Source: Glycine soja (Eukaryota > Streptophyta > Magnoliopsida > Fabales > Fabaceae). From it: DNA of 64,000 nucleotides. Below, piece by piece: positions 33,069 to 45,103 of the stretch. The position numbers and the translations under genes are program-made. The number at the start of each line of letters is the position of its first letter. The stretch's first letter is position 1. The notes beneath the pieces were generated by a model, which saw only the letters and a program-made list of their open reading frames with translations, was not told the DNA's origin and made no database searches. The stretch covers positions 33,114,913-33,178,912 of the forward strand of contig NC_041018.1 in the NCBI RefSeq assembly GCF_004193775.1, in the 5' to 3' direction.

Positions 33069-34404
33069 TGAAAAAGATGATGGAACTCACAAACCAAGAT
33101 GAGGCGGGGTGAATTGGTTTCTAAATCAAAATAGACTTTTAAAACCAGAGTTAAAAGAAACTTCTTTTGTGCGGATCGTATCACAAACTTTGGCAAACCA
33201 ATACTTAATCAATCATCCTTTACACAAAAACCTTTGTTGAAGTTCTTTATTCCAAAAGGATATTTTTTTTAACCTTCAGTAAATTAATCAATACTATAAT
33301 GAGGAAGAAAGATAAGATCAAGAGAAGAAGTACACCGATTTTTATAATAGTTCACTCTCTATCTCTAGAGAAGCTCATCAGTTATCTAATCCAAACCCGA
33401 ATTAGATTTTCACTATGTATATAGAACTCTTACAAGAAATCACAAGCTTCCTACCCCATAAAAAGAGACTAAGGTACCCAACCCTAGGGTCCTCTATGAA
33501 TATGAGCCTAAGAGAAACCTACCCGTAGCCAAAACTAGAAAAACCTATTCTAGCATGCCTTCAAAATTCATGCATAAACAAGTAATGTGTAAAACACACG
33601 AAAAAGTAGAGTCAAAGATAGAAATCCATTGCAAGAACCTTGCTTGAATGAATAAGCGCCTTCTTGAGCTCAAGAAAGAATCAAAGATTAGAAGTTGTGA
33701 GTCACCCTGTTTCTAAGAACTTTTTCTTCTTTTCTTTCTTTTACTAATGTCAACTCTAGCTCATTCAGAAGTTGTTAAACTTGTTAGAACTTGTTTGAAG
33801 TGAGAACACAAGGTAGCTATTTATAGAGAAAACAATTATAACCATATGTAATCGATTTAATATACAATGTAATCAATTATTTTGAAGAAGTAATCGATTA
33901 TATTACTATTTCAATCGATTAAAGAGTTCTTCCCAAAAACTGGAAAACTTTCAAGAACCATGGAATCGATAAAATTTTCAATGGAAAGTAATCAATTATA
34001 TCACCTAACAATCGATTAAAGTAGAGACTCCTGAAAAAATTAATCACTGTCTCAAAAAGAACTGTGAAATCGATTACTATGAGCCTGTAATCGATTAAAC
34101 TGATATGAGAAACTTCACTGCAAGCTTCAAAACTTGAGTAATCAATTACTATCAGCCTGTAATCGACTAAAATACAGAGTTTGAACTATTGAAGAAATTT
34201 TCTAACTTTAGAAACTTTCTCCTAACTCCTACATGATGATGCATGATGCACATATGAAATGATAGAGACTAAGATGCAACACACAATACAACAATCAATA
34301 CAAATGTCACTCAAGAGAGTTGGGCATGTAAAAGACAAAACTTCTTCAAACTCTTCTTCAAGCTTTAAGGCTAAGTCTTTGTGTTGCTCCCTCTATCTCT
34401 AACA
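33069..34404 (-). repeat. Sirevirus 3' LTR, assembly copy A
   Basis: Plus-strand ends are TGAAAAAGATGATGG and CTCTAACA; on the minus strand this is TGTTAGAG...TTTTTCA. It has the same length as 40765-42100 and I noticed no difference. Clusters of TAATCGATTA-like sites lie at 33845-34175. A polypurine tract (minus strand AAAAAAGGGGAAAC) adjoins at 34405-34418. Confidence 0.75.
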
Positions 34405-34912
34405 GTTTCCCCTTTTTTGGCTTTGATGATGCCAAACTTGAATTTTCCATTGAGTGCATTTGTAGAGTCTTGAAAGTAGAGACTTTGCTTTTTGTAGTTA
34501 ACCTGAAAGTTTCTTACACTAAGATAAGTATCAATTCCATATCATCATCATCATTAGGTAGAGTTATATATAAAATGTATGATGCAATGCTAATGCAATA
34601 TATTCTCCCATTTTGCATAATGCTAAGGCAATATACAAAACAAATGCTAATGCAATGAATTATGCTATGCTAATACATCTTCTCCCTGTTTTGGTATTAA
34701 CAAGGTCATAAAGTTATAGTTTTCATAGAATCAAAGCAAACAAAAAACTGAAGAGAAAGAGCCATAGCATTTCATTCATATAAAACTTTTACAACTTAAT
34801 CATCAAACTACTAAATGATATAATGACTTTTAATTAAATAGAGATAAATAGTAACAAATAGAACATAAGCAGATCAAAACAACAAACAATTGAAGCAAGC
34901 ACTTAAACTAGA

Positions 34913-36157
34913 CTAAGCTTCATCCTCATCGGGGTTAAGGAGGTTGCCAAGGGTTAGCCTAGTTTCTATGTTTTCCAGTCGAGTAGTGATGTTCTCTAGC
35001 AAGTTGTGAATTATAGTTGAGTGCTCTTGATGGAGGTGAAGTATAACATCCATCTTCTGAATAATAAGAGACTCAAAAGGACTCCATTGATGGGGAGACT
35101 CTTGTAGAGATTCAGCTTCTTTCTCCATCTGTTCCATGTTTCCTATTGCTTGTGGCTATTGAGCCATAATCCACTAATGGTCAACAAACCTCATCCTAAG
35201 TTTCTTGAGATGCCTTTTGGTAATCTCACTAGATGGTTTGGTAAATCCATTATCTCATTAAATACATCGACATTGAAGTAGTCAATGAATCTTGAGGCAA
35301 GCACAACATAAGGAAATTCGTAGTCCACTACCAATGACTCTTTGACATAATGTCTTCAATCAAAAGTACTTAATTCATCTTGATACCAGATTGCAGATCA
35401 TATACAATCTGCAGATCATTGCCAGTTACCTGAGCATGATTACTTGACCTTAGAGTGAGAATGTAGGTAATGAGGTACACAAACATTTTGTCCTCTGTTG
35501 TTAGACCACCTACTCCTAAGCGATTCGTCGAATTCCTTGCTGAGTCAAAAAACATTCCCTTATAGGTCTAAATCTTACTATACCTATCAGACCATTTCTT
35601 CAAATTTACTGACTCTACCTATGTCCAGTTTGATTACTTCCTTGGGTACTTTAGTGTCGATAACCATTTCTACTCCATTGATAGTAGAAAAGAGATTACC
35701 TTCTAGGTCGGAACATGCACAAGTGTATAAGACTTTGACCAGTTCCTAATAAAATGTTCCTTTCATCTACACTAGTTTGGACAAACCTTGAGCTTCCAGC
35801 AGATTAGGGAAGTTGAACCCTTGCTGAGAGAACCACTCCCAAGTCCAGATACTTAGGTATTCTTACATTCTTCACATCGTAAATCATTTTGTAATCATTC
35901 TTCTTACTTTCACCAGTGAACCACATATCCAACTTCTTGAGAGCAGCTTGAGAGCATTCACCTTGTTTCCTTTTGGGAGTCTTGACTTTCTTCTTAGCTC
36001 TGGGGGGTTGCTCGCCATTTTCAGAAAGGAACAAAGGGTTTGGAAGTAGAAGAAGGTTAGGTTTAGAGAGGGGTGTTTAGATGAGGTGTTAGTGTGATTT
36101 GTGGATGGGTTAGGGTTGCCTTTTATAGAGAGGTTGGGTCGTTCTGGTTGGCTGAGG
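34913..36157 (-). pseudogene. Envelope-like ORF of the Sirevirus, copy A, more broken
   Basis: Same gene as 42610-43715. Here it has additional one-base indels near 35235, 35338, 35589, 35834 and 36026 that break frames open in copy B, and it is cut at 36157 by the junction to the 36158-37501 segment. The C-terminal piece (34913-35137) has a likely coiled coil: HSTIIHNLLENITTRLENIE. Confidence 0.6.
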
Positions 36158-37501
36158 ATCTTGCAAAAAAGGATAAAAACAACTTAACCAACGTTTAGTT
36201 CTGGAAGAACTACGTAGGTCTGATTTCCTTACCACAATTGAGGAATACGTAGGAGCAAGGGAAACACCCCTGTCGGCCACAAAAAGAAAAAATATAAAAG
36301 CATAAAAAGACATAAGAACATAAAATAGGGAAAATAAAACAAATTGAAGTCATGTTTGCACACTTGATTAAAAGGCTGTCATCCCTTGTGACGGACGTGT
36401 GGGTGCTAATACCTTCCCCGTGCGTAAATACAACTCCCGAACCTTTCACTTAAAGTTCGTAGACCACGTCTTTTTTCCGATTTTTTGACGTTTTCCTTAA
36501 ATAAACGTTGGTGGTGACTCCGCACATTTTCCTTTCTTGGAAGACGCACCCACTCGTAAGCCCCGTGTCGCCCTCGGTCGAAGGGTAGGTTGCGACATAT
36601 GTTAATCAAAATCTATAACCTTTTTGCAATGGAAGATGTTATAATAAATAAGTTTTTAAAACCCTCATCTAGTGACAAAAAGTGGTCTGTCGTCCAATGA
36701 GATGCAAACTTGTCTTTAGTAGAAAACTTTGTGTTTAAAGTGTGACAATAATGAAAAATTAAATACTTTAGTAAGCTAATGAAGAACCATAAAAACATAC
36801 ATTGTTTTATACTGGTTCACTCAACCTTCAACCTGAGCTACGTCAAGTTTTCCTTTACCAACCAATAAAGGGTTCCACTAATTAACCTATGATTACAACA
36901 AGTGTTATTTCCTACTGAAAAAGATGATGGAACTCACAAACCAAGATGAGCGGGTGAATTGGTTTCTAAATCAAAATAGACTTTTAAAACCAGAGTTAAA
37001 AGAAACTTCTTTTGTGCGGATCGTATCACAAACTTTGGCAAACCAATACTTAATCAATCATCCTTTACACAAAAACCTTTGTTTGAAGTTCTTTATTCCA
37101 AAAGGATATTTTTTTTAACCTTCAGTAAATTAATCAATACTATAATGGAGAAAGATAAGATCAAGAGAAAAGTACACCGATTTTTATAATAGTTCACTCT
37201 CTATCTCTAGAGAAGCTCATAGTTATCTAATCCAACCCGAATTAGATTTCACTATGTATATAGAACTCTTACAAGAAATCACAAGCTTCCTACCCATAAA
37301 AAGAGACTAAGGTACCCAACCCTAGGGTCCTCTATGAATATGAGCTAGGAGAAAACCTACCCGTAGCCAAAACTAGAAAACCTATTCTAGCATGCCTTCA
37401 AAATTCATGCATAAACAAGTAATGTGTAAAACACACGAAAAAGTAGAGTCAAAGATAGAAATCCATTGCAAGAACCTTGCTTGAAATGAATAAGCGCCTT
37501 C
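36158..37501. repeat. Error-rich third copy of 32307-33663 bridging the two duplicate blocks
   Basis: The sequence jumps at 36157/36158 from the envelope-like ORF back into the gypsy LTR (equivalent of 32307), runs through its end, the R1 piece and 590 bases of Sirevirus LTR, and stops at 37501, where it jumps to the equivalent of 29803. Against 32307-33663 it shows about twenty one-base gains or losses, mostly in homopolymer runs and mostly losses, and few substitutions. That pattern is typical of an unpolished long read. Confidence 0.8.
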
Positions 37502-38037
37502 GGAACACTCAAAGCCAAAGTTCCCACCAAAAGAATCCATTCCCAAGAAAAAATCCTATTGATCCATGATCACGCATGTAATCTTTGATTTGATAGGAAA
37601 TGATTTGCGAAATCAAGTCATGACATATCTATGGTTCGGAATTAGGATGAAACACTTACCTGTGTGAGGTTGATACACTTTGAGTGATTTCTTCTATTTT
37701 TGTTGAACCTAGTGTTTCCTTTAAATGGTCATTTAGAAGCGAAATGCTAAAACGTCCAAAATCTCATTTATGGTTATGAGAAAATTTCATCAGCATACTC
37801 TCCTTCCCCGGTAGACACATTGTTTTCATCCAAAAGGCATATGTTGCTCTGATCAGTTGGAAGTTTTGTCTCTTTACTAAAGCATGTTCGCATTTTTAGT
37901 GAAGAAAACACCGAGACTATTTTAGTCTCCCAGTTATCCAGAACTACGTAGGTTTGAGTTCCTCATTGAGGATACATAGGAACAAGAGCCTCGCTTTTGT
38001 CGGACGCCCCACAATCTCTGTCATACTGGCCCTGAGG

Positions 38038-38597
38038 TCATGTGACATGCGGAGACAAATTATGGTCATTCTGCACACCTTTTCGCCATCGAGAAACGAT
38101 CGTGTCCGATGGCACGCAGAGATAAATTATGGTCATTATGCGCCTTTTGTCATCCAGAAGCGGCGAGCCTGATGACATGCAGAGACAAATTATGGTCATT
38201 CCACACACCTTTTCGCCATCCAGACACGATCGTGTCCGATGGCATGTAGAGACAAATTATGGTCATTCTGCGCCTTTTGTCATCCAGAGGCGGCGAGCCC
38301 GATGACATGCGAAGACAAATTATGGTCATTCCGTACACCTTTTCACCATCCAGACACGATCGTGTCCGATGGCACGCAGAGACAAATTATGGTCATTCTG
38401 CGCCTTTTGCCATCCAAATACGATCATGTCCGATGGCACGCGGAGACAAATTATGGTCATTCTGCACCTTTTTCCATCCAGATACAATCGTGTCCGATGG
38501 CACGTAGAGACAAATTATGGTCATTCTGAACCTTTCGTCATCCAGAGGCGACGAGCCCGATGACATGCGGAGATACCTTATGGTCATCCGCGCCTTT
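38038..38597 (+). repeat. Minisatellite, duplicate of 30341-30900
   Basis: The same nine units in the same order with no difference noticed. Independent tandem arrays would be expected to differ in copy number, so identity supports an assembly duplicate. Confidence 0.85.
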
Positions 38598-38789
38598 CGT
38601 TAATCGAGAGGAACGAATTTGGCAGTATCAGGATGATGTTGGTCATTCGGTACTGATCATTTTCAAAATTTTTGCAGGTTCTGCTGGCGGGGAGATTGAC
38701 CGGCCGAATGGTGTTCCGCTCGAACGAAATTAGTGTCTTATCTTTACTTCCCTTTTATCTCCAATAAAAGACAAGTAAAGAGGGGCAAC

Positions 38790-40445
38790 TGTCATACCCT
38801 AATTTCATTCGGGGACCATCTATTTGTTGGGATGCAACCCTTGCTTGACCACTTCGAGGTACTTAACACCCATCGTTAGGCAATCCGCGAAGTTCTGTGA
38901 CATGTCGGGAGTTGAAAGGAAGTGTTAATGCGCAATCCGTAAAGTTCCGTAACATTTCGGAAGCCATAAAGGGGACGATTGCATAATCCGTAAGGTTTCG
39001 TGACATCACGGAAAGAAAACAAGTATCGTTACGTAATTCATAAAGTTTCGTAACGTTACAGAATAAGAATCAGCAGAAAAGGGCAGAGGGAGTGTATTTA
39101 GTAAACAGGGGTGTGCAAATAGCAATCAGGCCCACTTGGGCCTTCCAGGATCTTCCAACAGAAGGCAATGCCTTCTGGTGGAAGCCACCTAGCTCGCTTG
39201 GTGGAAGCAACCTCACCTCCCTCTTTTCCCTTATAAATAGTGAAAGATGGCAGAACAAAAATGTTCAACCATCTTGGTATCTGAGAATCACTTAAAATTA
39301 GTGAGAAAAATTATTTTCGTGAAGAAAATCTAAGCCGAGGCACTTCCGTAACGCTTCCGAGACGTTTCTGTGGGCGATTTCGTGAAGATTTTGCACCATT
39401 CTTCATCGTTCTTCGTTCGTTCTTCGTCGTTCTTATGTCTTCAATCGATAAGTTCCCAAAATTGAACTTTTCAATTCATTCTATGTACCCTTAGTGGTCC
39501 CCACTTGTTTCGCGTGCTTTTATTTTTATTTCATTTACTTTCCGTACCCCCTTTTTGACGTACTCTAGTCATTTATTTAAGTCATTTTCTCGCGTAATCA
39601 AAAATAAAATAAATTTCCACCGATCATTTGAATTGTAACATCTTTTAATTTTTGTTAGAATAAAATCCGACCGATCTTTCATGCCGTAACCACGTTTAAA
39701 ACCAAAAAGAGGCAAAATAATAATATGAAACTAAGGCTAAAATCAATTCATAAATCAAGCTTTTGTCATCACCTAAAAAAAAACATTTTTAAGGTTCAAC
39801 GCCTTGAAATGGTCTTTTCCGCTTTTATTGGTTAAATGTGGATTTTTAAAAGCCTAAAATCAACGCATAGCTTTCTCACCTCTTTCAAAAAACCAAGAGA
39901 TCGTTAATGGTCCAATGCCTTAATGTTTTCTCTCCCTTCAAAAGAATCGAAAGATCGTTTAATGGTCCAACGCCTTAAATGACCTTTTATTCAATCAAAA
40001 TATATCTTGCAAAAAAGGATAAAAACAACTTAACCAACGTTTAGTTCTGGAAGAACTACGTAGGTCTGATTTCCTTACCACAATTGAGGAATACGTAGGA
40101 GCAAGGGAAACACCCCTGTCGGCCACAAAAAGAAAAAATATAAAAGGCATAAAAAGACATAAGAACATAAAATAGGGAAAATAAAACAAATTGAAGTCAT
40201 GTTTGCACACTTGATTAAAAGGCTGTCATCCCTTGTGACGGACGTGTGGGGTGCTAATACCTTCCCCGTGCGTAAATACAACTCCCGAACCTTTCACTTA
40301 AAGTTCGTAGACCACGTCTTTTTCCGATTTTTTGACGTTTTCCTTAAATAAACGTTGGTGGTGACTCCGCACATTTTCCTTTCTTGGAAGACGCACCCAC
40401 TCGTAAGCCCCGTGTCGCCCTCCGGTCGAAGGGTAGGTTGCGACA
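38790..40445 (+). repeat. Gypsy 3' LTR, duplicate of 31093-32749
   Basis: TGTCATACCC to GGTTGCGACA, TATA at 39232-39239, one base shorter than copy A in a T run near 40327. Followed by the same TATGT and R1 sequence (40446-40764). Confidence 0.85.
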
Positions 40446-40764
40446 TATGTTAATCAAAATCTATAACCTTTTTGCAATGGAAGATGTTATAATAAATAAG
40501 TTTTTAAAACCCTCATCTAGTGACAAAAAGTGGTCTGTCGTCCAATGAGATGCAAAACTTGTCTTTTAGTAGAAAACTTTGTGTTTAAAGTGTGACAATA
40601 ATGAAAAATTAAATACTTTAGTAAGCTAATGAAGAACCATAAAAACATACATTGTTTTATACTGGTTCACTCAACCTTCAACCTGAGCTACGTCAAGTTT
40701 TCCTTTACCAACCAATAAAGGGTTCCACTAATTAACCTTGATTACAACAAGTGTTATTTCCTAC
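40446..40764 (-). repeat. R1 host fragment, piece 2, duplicate copy
   Basis: Same as 32750-33068. Its last five bases CCTAC (40760-40764) pair with CCTGC at 51935-51939 as the target duplication of the Sirevirus, with one mismatch. Confidence 0.6.
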
Positions 40765-42100
40765 TGAAAAAGATGATGGAACTCACAAACCAAGATGAGG
40801 CGGGGTGAATTGGTTTCTAAATCAAAATAGACTTTTAAAACCAGAGTTAAAAGAAACTTCTTTTGTGCGGATCGTATCACAAACTTTGGCAAACCAATAC
40901 TTAATCAATCATCCTTTACACAAAAACCTTTGTTGAAGTTCTTTATTCCAAAAGGATATTTTTTTTAACCTTCAGTAAATTAATCAATACTATAATGAGG
41001 AAGAAAGATAAGATCAAGAGAAGAAGTACACCGATTTTTATAATAGTTCACTCTCTATCTCTAGAGAAGCTCATCAGTTATCTAATCCAAACCCGAATTA
41101 GATTTTCACTATGTATATAGAACTCTTACAAGAAATCACAAGCTTCCTACCCCATAAAAAGAGACTAAGGTACCCAACCCTAGGGTCCTCTATGAATATG
41201 AGCCTAAGAGAAACCTACCCGTAGCCAAAACTAGAAAAACCTATTCTAGCATGCCTTCAAAATTCATGCATAAACAAGTAATGTGTAAAACACACGAAAA
41301 AGTAGAGTCAAAGATAGAAATCCATTGCAAGAACCTTGCTTGAATGAATAAGCGCCTTCTTGAGCTCAAGAAAGAATCAAAGATTAGAAGTTGTGAGTCA
41401 CCCTGTTTCTAAGAACTTTTTCTTCTTTTCTTTCTTTTACTAATGTCAACTCTAGCTCATTCAGAAGTTGTTAAACTTGTTAGAACTTGTTTGAAGTGAG
41501 AACACAAGGTAGCTATTTATAGAGAAAACAATTATAACCATATGTAATCGATTTAATATACAATGTAATCAATTATTTTGAAGAAGTAATCGATTATATT
41601 ACTATTTCAATCGATTAAAGAGTTCTTCCCAAAAACTGGAAAACTTTCAAGAACCATGGAATCGATAAAATTTTCAATGGAAAGTAATCAATTATATCAC
41701 CTAACAATCGATTAAAGTAGAGACTCCTGAAAAAATTAATCACTGTCTCAAAAAGAACTGTGAAATCGATTACTATGAGCCTGTAATCGATTAAACTGAT
41801 ATGAGAAACTTCACTGCAAGCTTCAAAACTTGAGTAATCAATTACTATCAGCCTGTAATCGACTAAAATACAGAGTTTGAACTATTGAAGAAATTTTCTA
41901 ACTTTAGAAACTTTCTCCTAACTCCTACATGATGATGCATGATGCACATATGAAATGATAGAGACTAAGATGCAACACACAATACAACAATCAATACAAA
42001 TGTCACTCAAGAGAGTTGGGCATGTAAAAGACAAAACTTCTTCAAACTCTTCTTCAAGCTTTAAGGCTAAGTCTTTGTGTTGCTCCCTCTATCTCTAACA
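40765..42100 (-). repeat. Sirevirus 3' LTR
   Basis: Plus-strand TGAAAAAGATGATGG to CTCTAACA. Compared with the 5' LTR it lacks about 85 bases that include the GATGCAATCCTCCCGCAAG block of 51490-51508. Clusters of TAATCGATTA variants lie at 41542-41872. Confidence 0.8.
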
Positions 42101-42115
42101 GTTTCCCCTTTTTTG
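42101..42115 (-). other. Polypurine tract of the Sirevirus
   Basis: The minus strand reads AAAAAAGGGGAAAC directly before the 3' LTR start TGTTAGAG. It is the expected plus-strand primer. Confidence 0.7.
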
Positions 42116-42609
42116 GCTTTGATGATGCCAAACTTGAATTTTCCATTGAGTGCATTTGTAGAGTCTTGAAAGTAGAGACTTTGCTTTTTGTAGTTAACCT
42201 GAAAGTTTCTTAACACTAAGATAAGTATCAATTCCATATCATCATCATCATTAGGTAGAGTTATATATAAAATGTATGATGCAATGCTAATGCAATATAT
42301 TCTCCCATTTTGCATAATGCTAAGGCAATATACAAAACAAATGCTAATGCAATGAATTATGCTATGCTAATACATCTTCTCCCTGTTTTGGTATTAACAA
42401 GGTCATAAAGTTATAGTTTTCATAGAATCAAAGCAAACAAAAAACTGAAGAGAAAGAGCCATAGCATTTCATTCATATAAAACTTTTACAACTTAATCAT
42501 CAAACTACTAAATGATATAATGACTTTTAATTAAATAGAGATAAATAGTAACAAATAGAACATAAGCAGATCAAAACAACAAACAATTGAAGCAAGCACT
42601 TAAACTAGA

Positions 42610-43715
42610 CTAAGCTTCATCCTCATCGGGGTTAAGGAGGTTGCCAAGGGTTAGCCTAGTTTCTATGTTTTCCAGTCGAGTAGTGATGTTCTCTAGCAAG
42701 TTGTGAATTATAGTTGAGTGCTCTTGATGGAGGTGAAGTATAACATCCATCTTCTGAATAATAAGAGACTCAAAAGGACTCCATTGATGGGGAGACTCTT
42801 GTAGAGATTCAGCTTCTTTCTCCATCTGTTCCATGTTTCCTATTGCTTGTGGCTATTGAGCCATAATCCACTAATGGTCAACAAACCTCATCCTAAGTTT
42901 CTTGAGATGCCTTTTGGTAATCTCACTAGATGGTTTGGTAAAATCCATTATCTCATTAAATACATCGACATTGAAGTAGTCAATGAATCTTGAGGCAAGC
43001 ACAACATAAGGAAATTCGTAGTCCACTAACCAATGACTCTTTGACATAATGTCTTCAATCAAAAGTACTTAATTCATCTTGATACCAGATTGCAGATCAT
43101 ATACAATCTGCAGATCATTGCCAGTTACCTGAGCATGATTACTTGACCTTAGAGTGAGAATGTAGGTAATGAGGTACACAAACATTTTGTCCTCTGTTGT
43201 TAGACCACCTACTCCTAAGCGATTCGTCGAATTCCTTGCTGAGTCAAAAAACATTCCCTTATAGGTCTAAATCTTACTATACCTATCAGCCATTTCTTCA
43301 AATTTACTGACTCTACCTATGTCCAGTTTGATTACTTCCTTGGGTACTTTAGTGTCGATAACCATTTCTACTCCATTGATAGTAGAAAAGAGATTACCTT
43401 CTAGGTCGGAACATGCACAAGTGTATAAGACTTTGACCAGTTCCTAATAAAATGTTCCTTTCATCTACACTAGTTTGGACAAACCTTGAGCTTCCAGCAG
43501 ATTAGGGAAGTTGAACCCTTGCTGAGAGAACCACTCCAAGTCCAGATACTTAGGTATTCTTACATTCTTCACATCGTAAATCATTTTGTAATCATTCTTC
43601 TTACTTTCACCAGTGAACCACATATCCAACTTCTTGAGAGCAGCTTGAGAGCATTCACCTTGTTTCCTTTTGGGAGTCTTGACTTTCTTCTTAGCTCTGG
43701 GGGGTTGCTCGCCAT
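42610..43715 (-). pseudogene. Envelope-like ORF of the Sirevirus
   Basis: Between RNase H and the 3' LTR the minus strand codes, in fragments, for a protein resembling the envelope-like ORF of soybean Sireviruses. Landmarks N to C: basic RAKKKVKTPKRKQ, LDMWFTGESKKNDYKMIYD, a middle part with MFVYLITYILTLRSSNHAQV, IEDIMSKSHWLVDYEF, and a C-terminal likely coiled coil with LLENITTRLENIETRL. Stops and shifts separate the pieces (breaks near 42835, 43066, 43255 and 43465). The first ATG after the TATA box is at 43715, but its frame differs from the basic region just below, so the start is unresolved. No clear signal peptide or fusion peptide is seen. Whether it ever acted as an envelope is unknown. 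Confidence 0.65.
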
Positions 43716-43816
43716 TTTCAGAAAGGAGACAAAGGGTTTGGAAGTAGAAGAAGGTTAGGTTTAGAGAGGGGTGTTTAGATGAGGTGTTAGTGTGATTTGT
43801 GGATGGGTTAGGGTTG

Positions 43817-43825
43817 CCTTTTATA
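43817..43825 (-). promoter_or_regulatory. Internal TATA box ahead of the envelope-like ORF
   Basis: The minus strand reads CTCTCTATAAAAGGCAACCC, an excellent plant TATA context. It is followed by a C/A-rich leader without ATG for about 110 bases up to the ATG at 43715. This suggests the ORF had its own promoter rather than depending on the LTR. Confidence 0.6.
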
Positions 43826-43929
43826 GAGAGGTTGGGTCGTTCTGGTTGGCTGAGGTTGGTGGCGAAAGTAAATGCAAAAATAATGGTGGTTGATGAGGTG
43901 AAGACGAAGAGATGTAACGAATTACACAC

Positions 43930-44410
43930 AACAAACACGTAAGTGATCGATTAAAATAACATTATAATCTATTAAATTGACCCTCATTTTCACTCAAAAT
44001 CAAAAGGTGCTATAAGTAATTGATTAAAATGCAAGCGTAATCAATTAAGTATGCCACAAAAACTCCCCTAGGCCATGGTAATCGATTAAAACGTTAGGTA
44101 ATCGATTAAAACAGAACGAAATCCAAATAAAGCTTTTACGCTCAGGCATGTAATCGATGAAACAAATAGGTAATCAATTAAAACATACCATTTTAAAACC
44201 AAAAACACCATAAACACTTAAATGGTAATCTATTAAGACATCGGGTAATCGATTAAAATAGACAATTTTTCAAAACTAATAACGCACAACAAGCAATGGT
44301 AATCAATTAAATCAAGGGATAATCGATTAAAACAAAATGTTTTGAAAATTGATCATAACCATAAACACGTAGTAATCGATTAATACGAATGCATAATCGA
44401 TTAAAAGAAA
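43930..44410. repeat. Cluster of TAATCGATTA-type palindromes
   Basis: About fourteen copies of GTAATCGATTAAA or one-base variants (TAATCAATTA, TAATTGATTA, TAATCTATTA) occur in 480 bp, in the spacer between RNase H and the envelope-like ORF. Spacing is irregular, 15 to 60 bases. The same motif is dense in both Sirevirus LTRs and in the SIRE1-like LTRs. Confidence 0.8.
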
Positions 44411-44554
44411 GAAAAAGCGAAATAATCAAGATTAGCACGTAATTTTCAGAAAATAAATGACTAAAAAAACACATATCAATTAACTAAGACATTTAAGAGA
44501 AATCAAGAGATATAGATTGCAATATGCAATAGATTACATGCACTAAACACAATA

Positions 44555-45103
44555 TCATTCATTACTAAATCCATCTAAGATTCCTAGTTCATTTCTAATA
44601 AAGAAGAACCTATCTCTAGCAAGTGGTTTAGTGAATATGTCTGCTAGTTGATGCTCACTATCAATGAACTCAATGCAATAATCACTTTTTGAAACATGAT
44701 CTCTAAGAAAATGATGTCTTATCTCTATATGTTTGGTTTTAGAATGTATAATAGGATTTTTAGTTAGATTGGTCGCACTTGTGTTGTCACATTTTAAAGG
44801 AATTTGATAAAGGATTACTCCAAAGTCTTCAAGTTGTTGTTTCATCGAGAGACTTTGAGCACAACAACTTCCAGCTGCAATATACTCAACTTATGTAGTG
44901 GATAGTGCTACACAAGCTTGTTTCTTGCAATTCCAGGATATAAGAGAGCTTCCTAATAGGTGGCATGTCCCATTTGTGCTTTTCCAATCTAGTTTGCACC
45001 CTGCAAAATCAGAATCTGAAAAGCCGGTTTGGGATACCACAAGCCAACATTGGTTGTGCCCTTAAGGTACTTAATGATTCTTTTAACAGATGTCAAGTGA
45101 GAT
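44555..45103 (-). pseudogene. Sirevirus RNase H and connection region
   Basis: Downstream of the inserted element the minus strand continues with HLTSVKRIIKYLKGTT and, after frameshifts, SCCAQSLSMKQQLEDFGV, IPLKCDNTSATNLTKNP, KHIEIRHHFLRDHV and EHQLADIFTKPLARDRF, the standard Ty1-copia RNase H tail. Frames change at least twice between 44850 and 45060. Removing the insert and one GAGAT copy restores the typical NPKESHLTSVKR connection. Confidence 0.8.

Larger units (their letters stand above)
29803..36157. repeat. 6.35-kb duplicated block, copy A
   Basis: Nearly identical to 37502-43855 at a constant offset of about 7697 bases. It covers the gypsy 3' spacer and 3' LTR, a piece of R1, the Sirevirus 3' LTR and most of the envelope-like ORF. 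The differences I found are almost all one-base indels, clustered toward 35230-36030 in this copy. This suggests an unmerged contig end rather than a real tandem duplication. Confidence 0.85.
37502..43855. repeat. 6.35-kb duplicated block, copy B
   Basis: Counterpart of 29803-36157. It carries one-base losses near its own start (about 37688 and 37823) and better-preserved frames near its end, which joins seamlessly to the rest of the Sirevirus at 43856. If the overlap were merged, this copy would supply the right-hand part of the locus. Confidence 0.85.

Noticed and set aside
29803..43855. A true 7.7-kb segmental tandem duplication
   Set aside because: Differences are homopolymer indels clustered at presumed contig ends, and the bridging segment has raw-read errors; an assembly overlap explains it more simply.
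43930..44410. Regular short repeats that might suggest a CRISPR-like array
   Set aside because: Spacing is irregular, the repeat is a 10-bp palindrome, and the DNA is plant nuclear; it is a motif cluster inside a retrotransposon.
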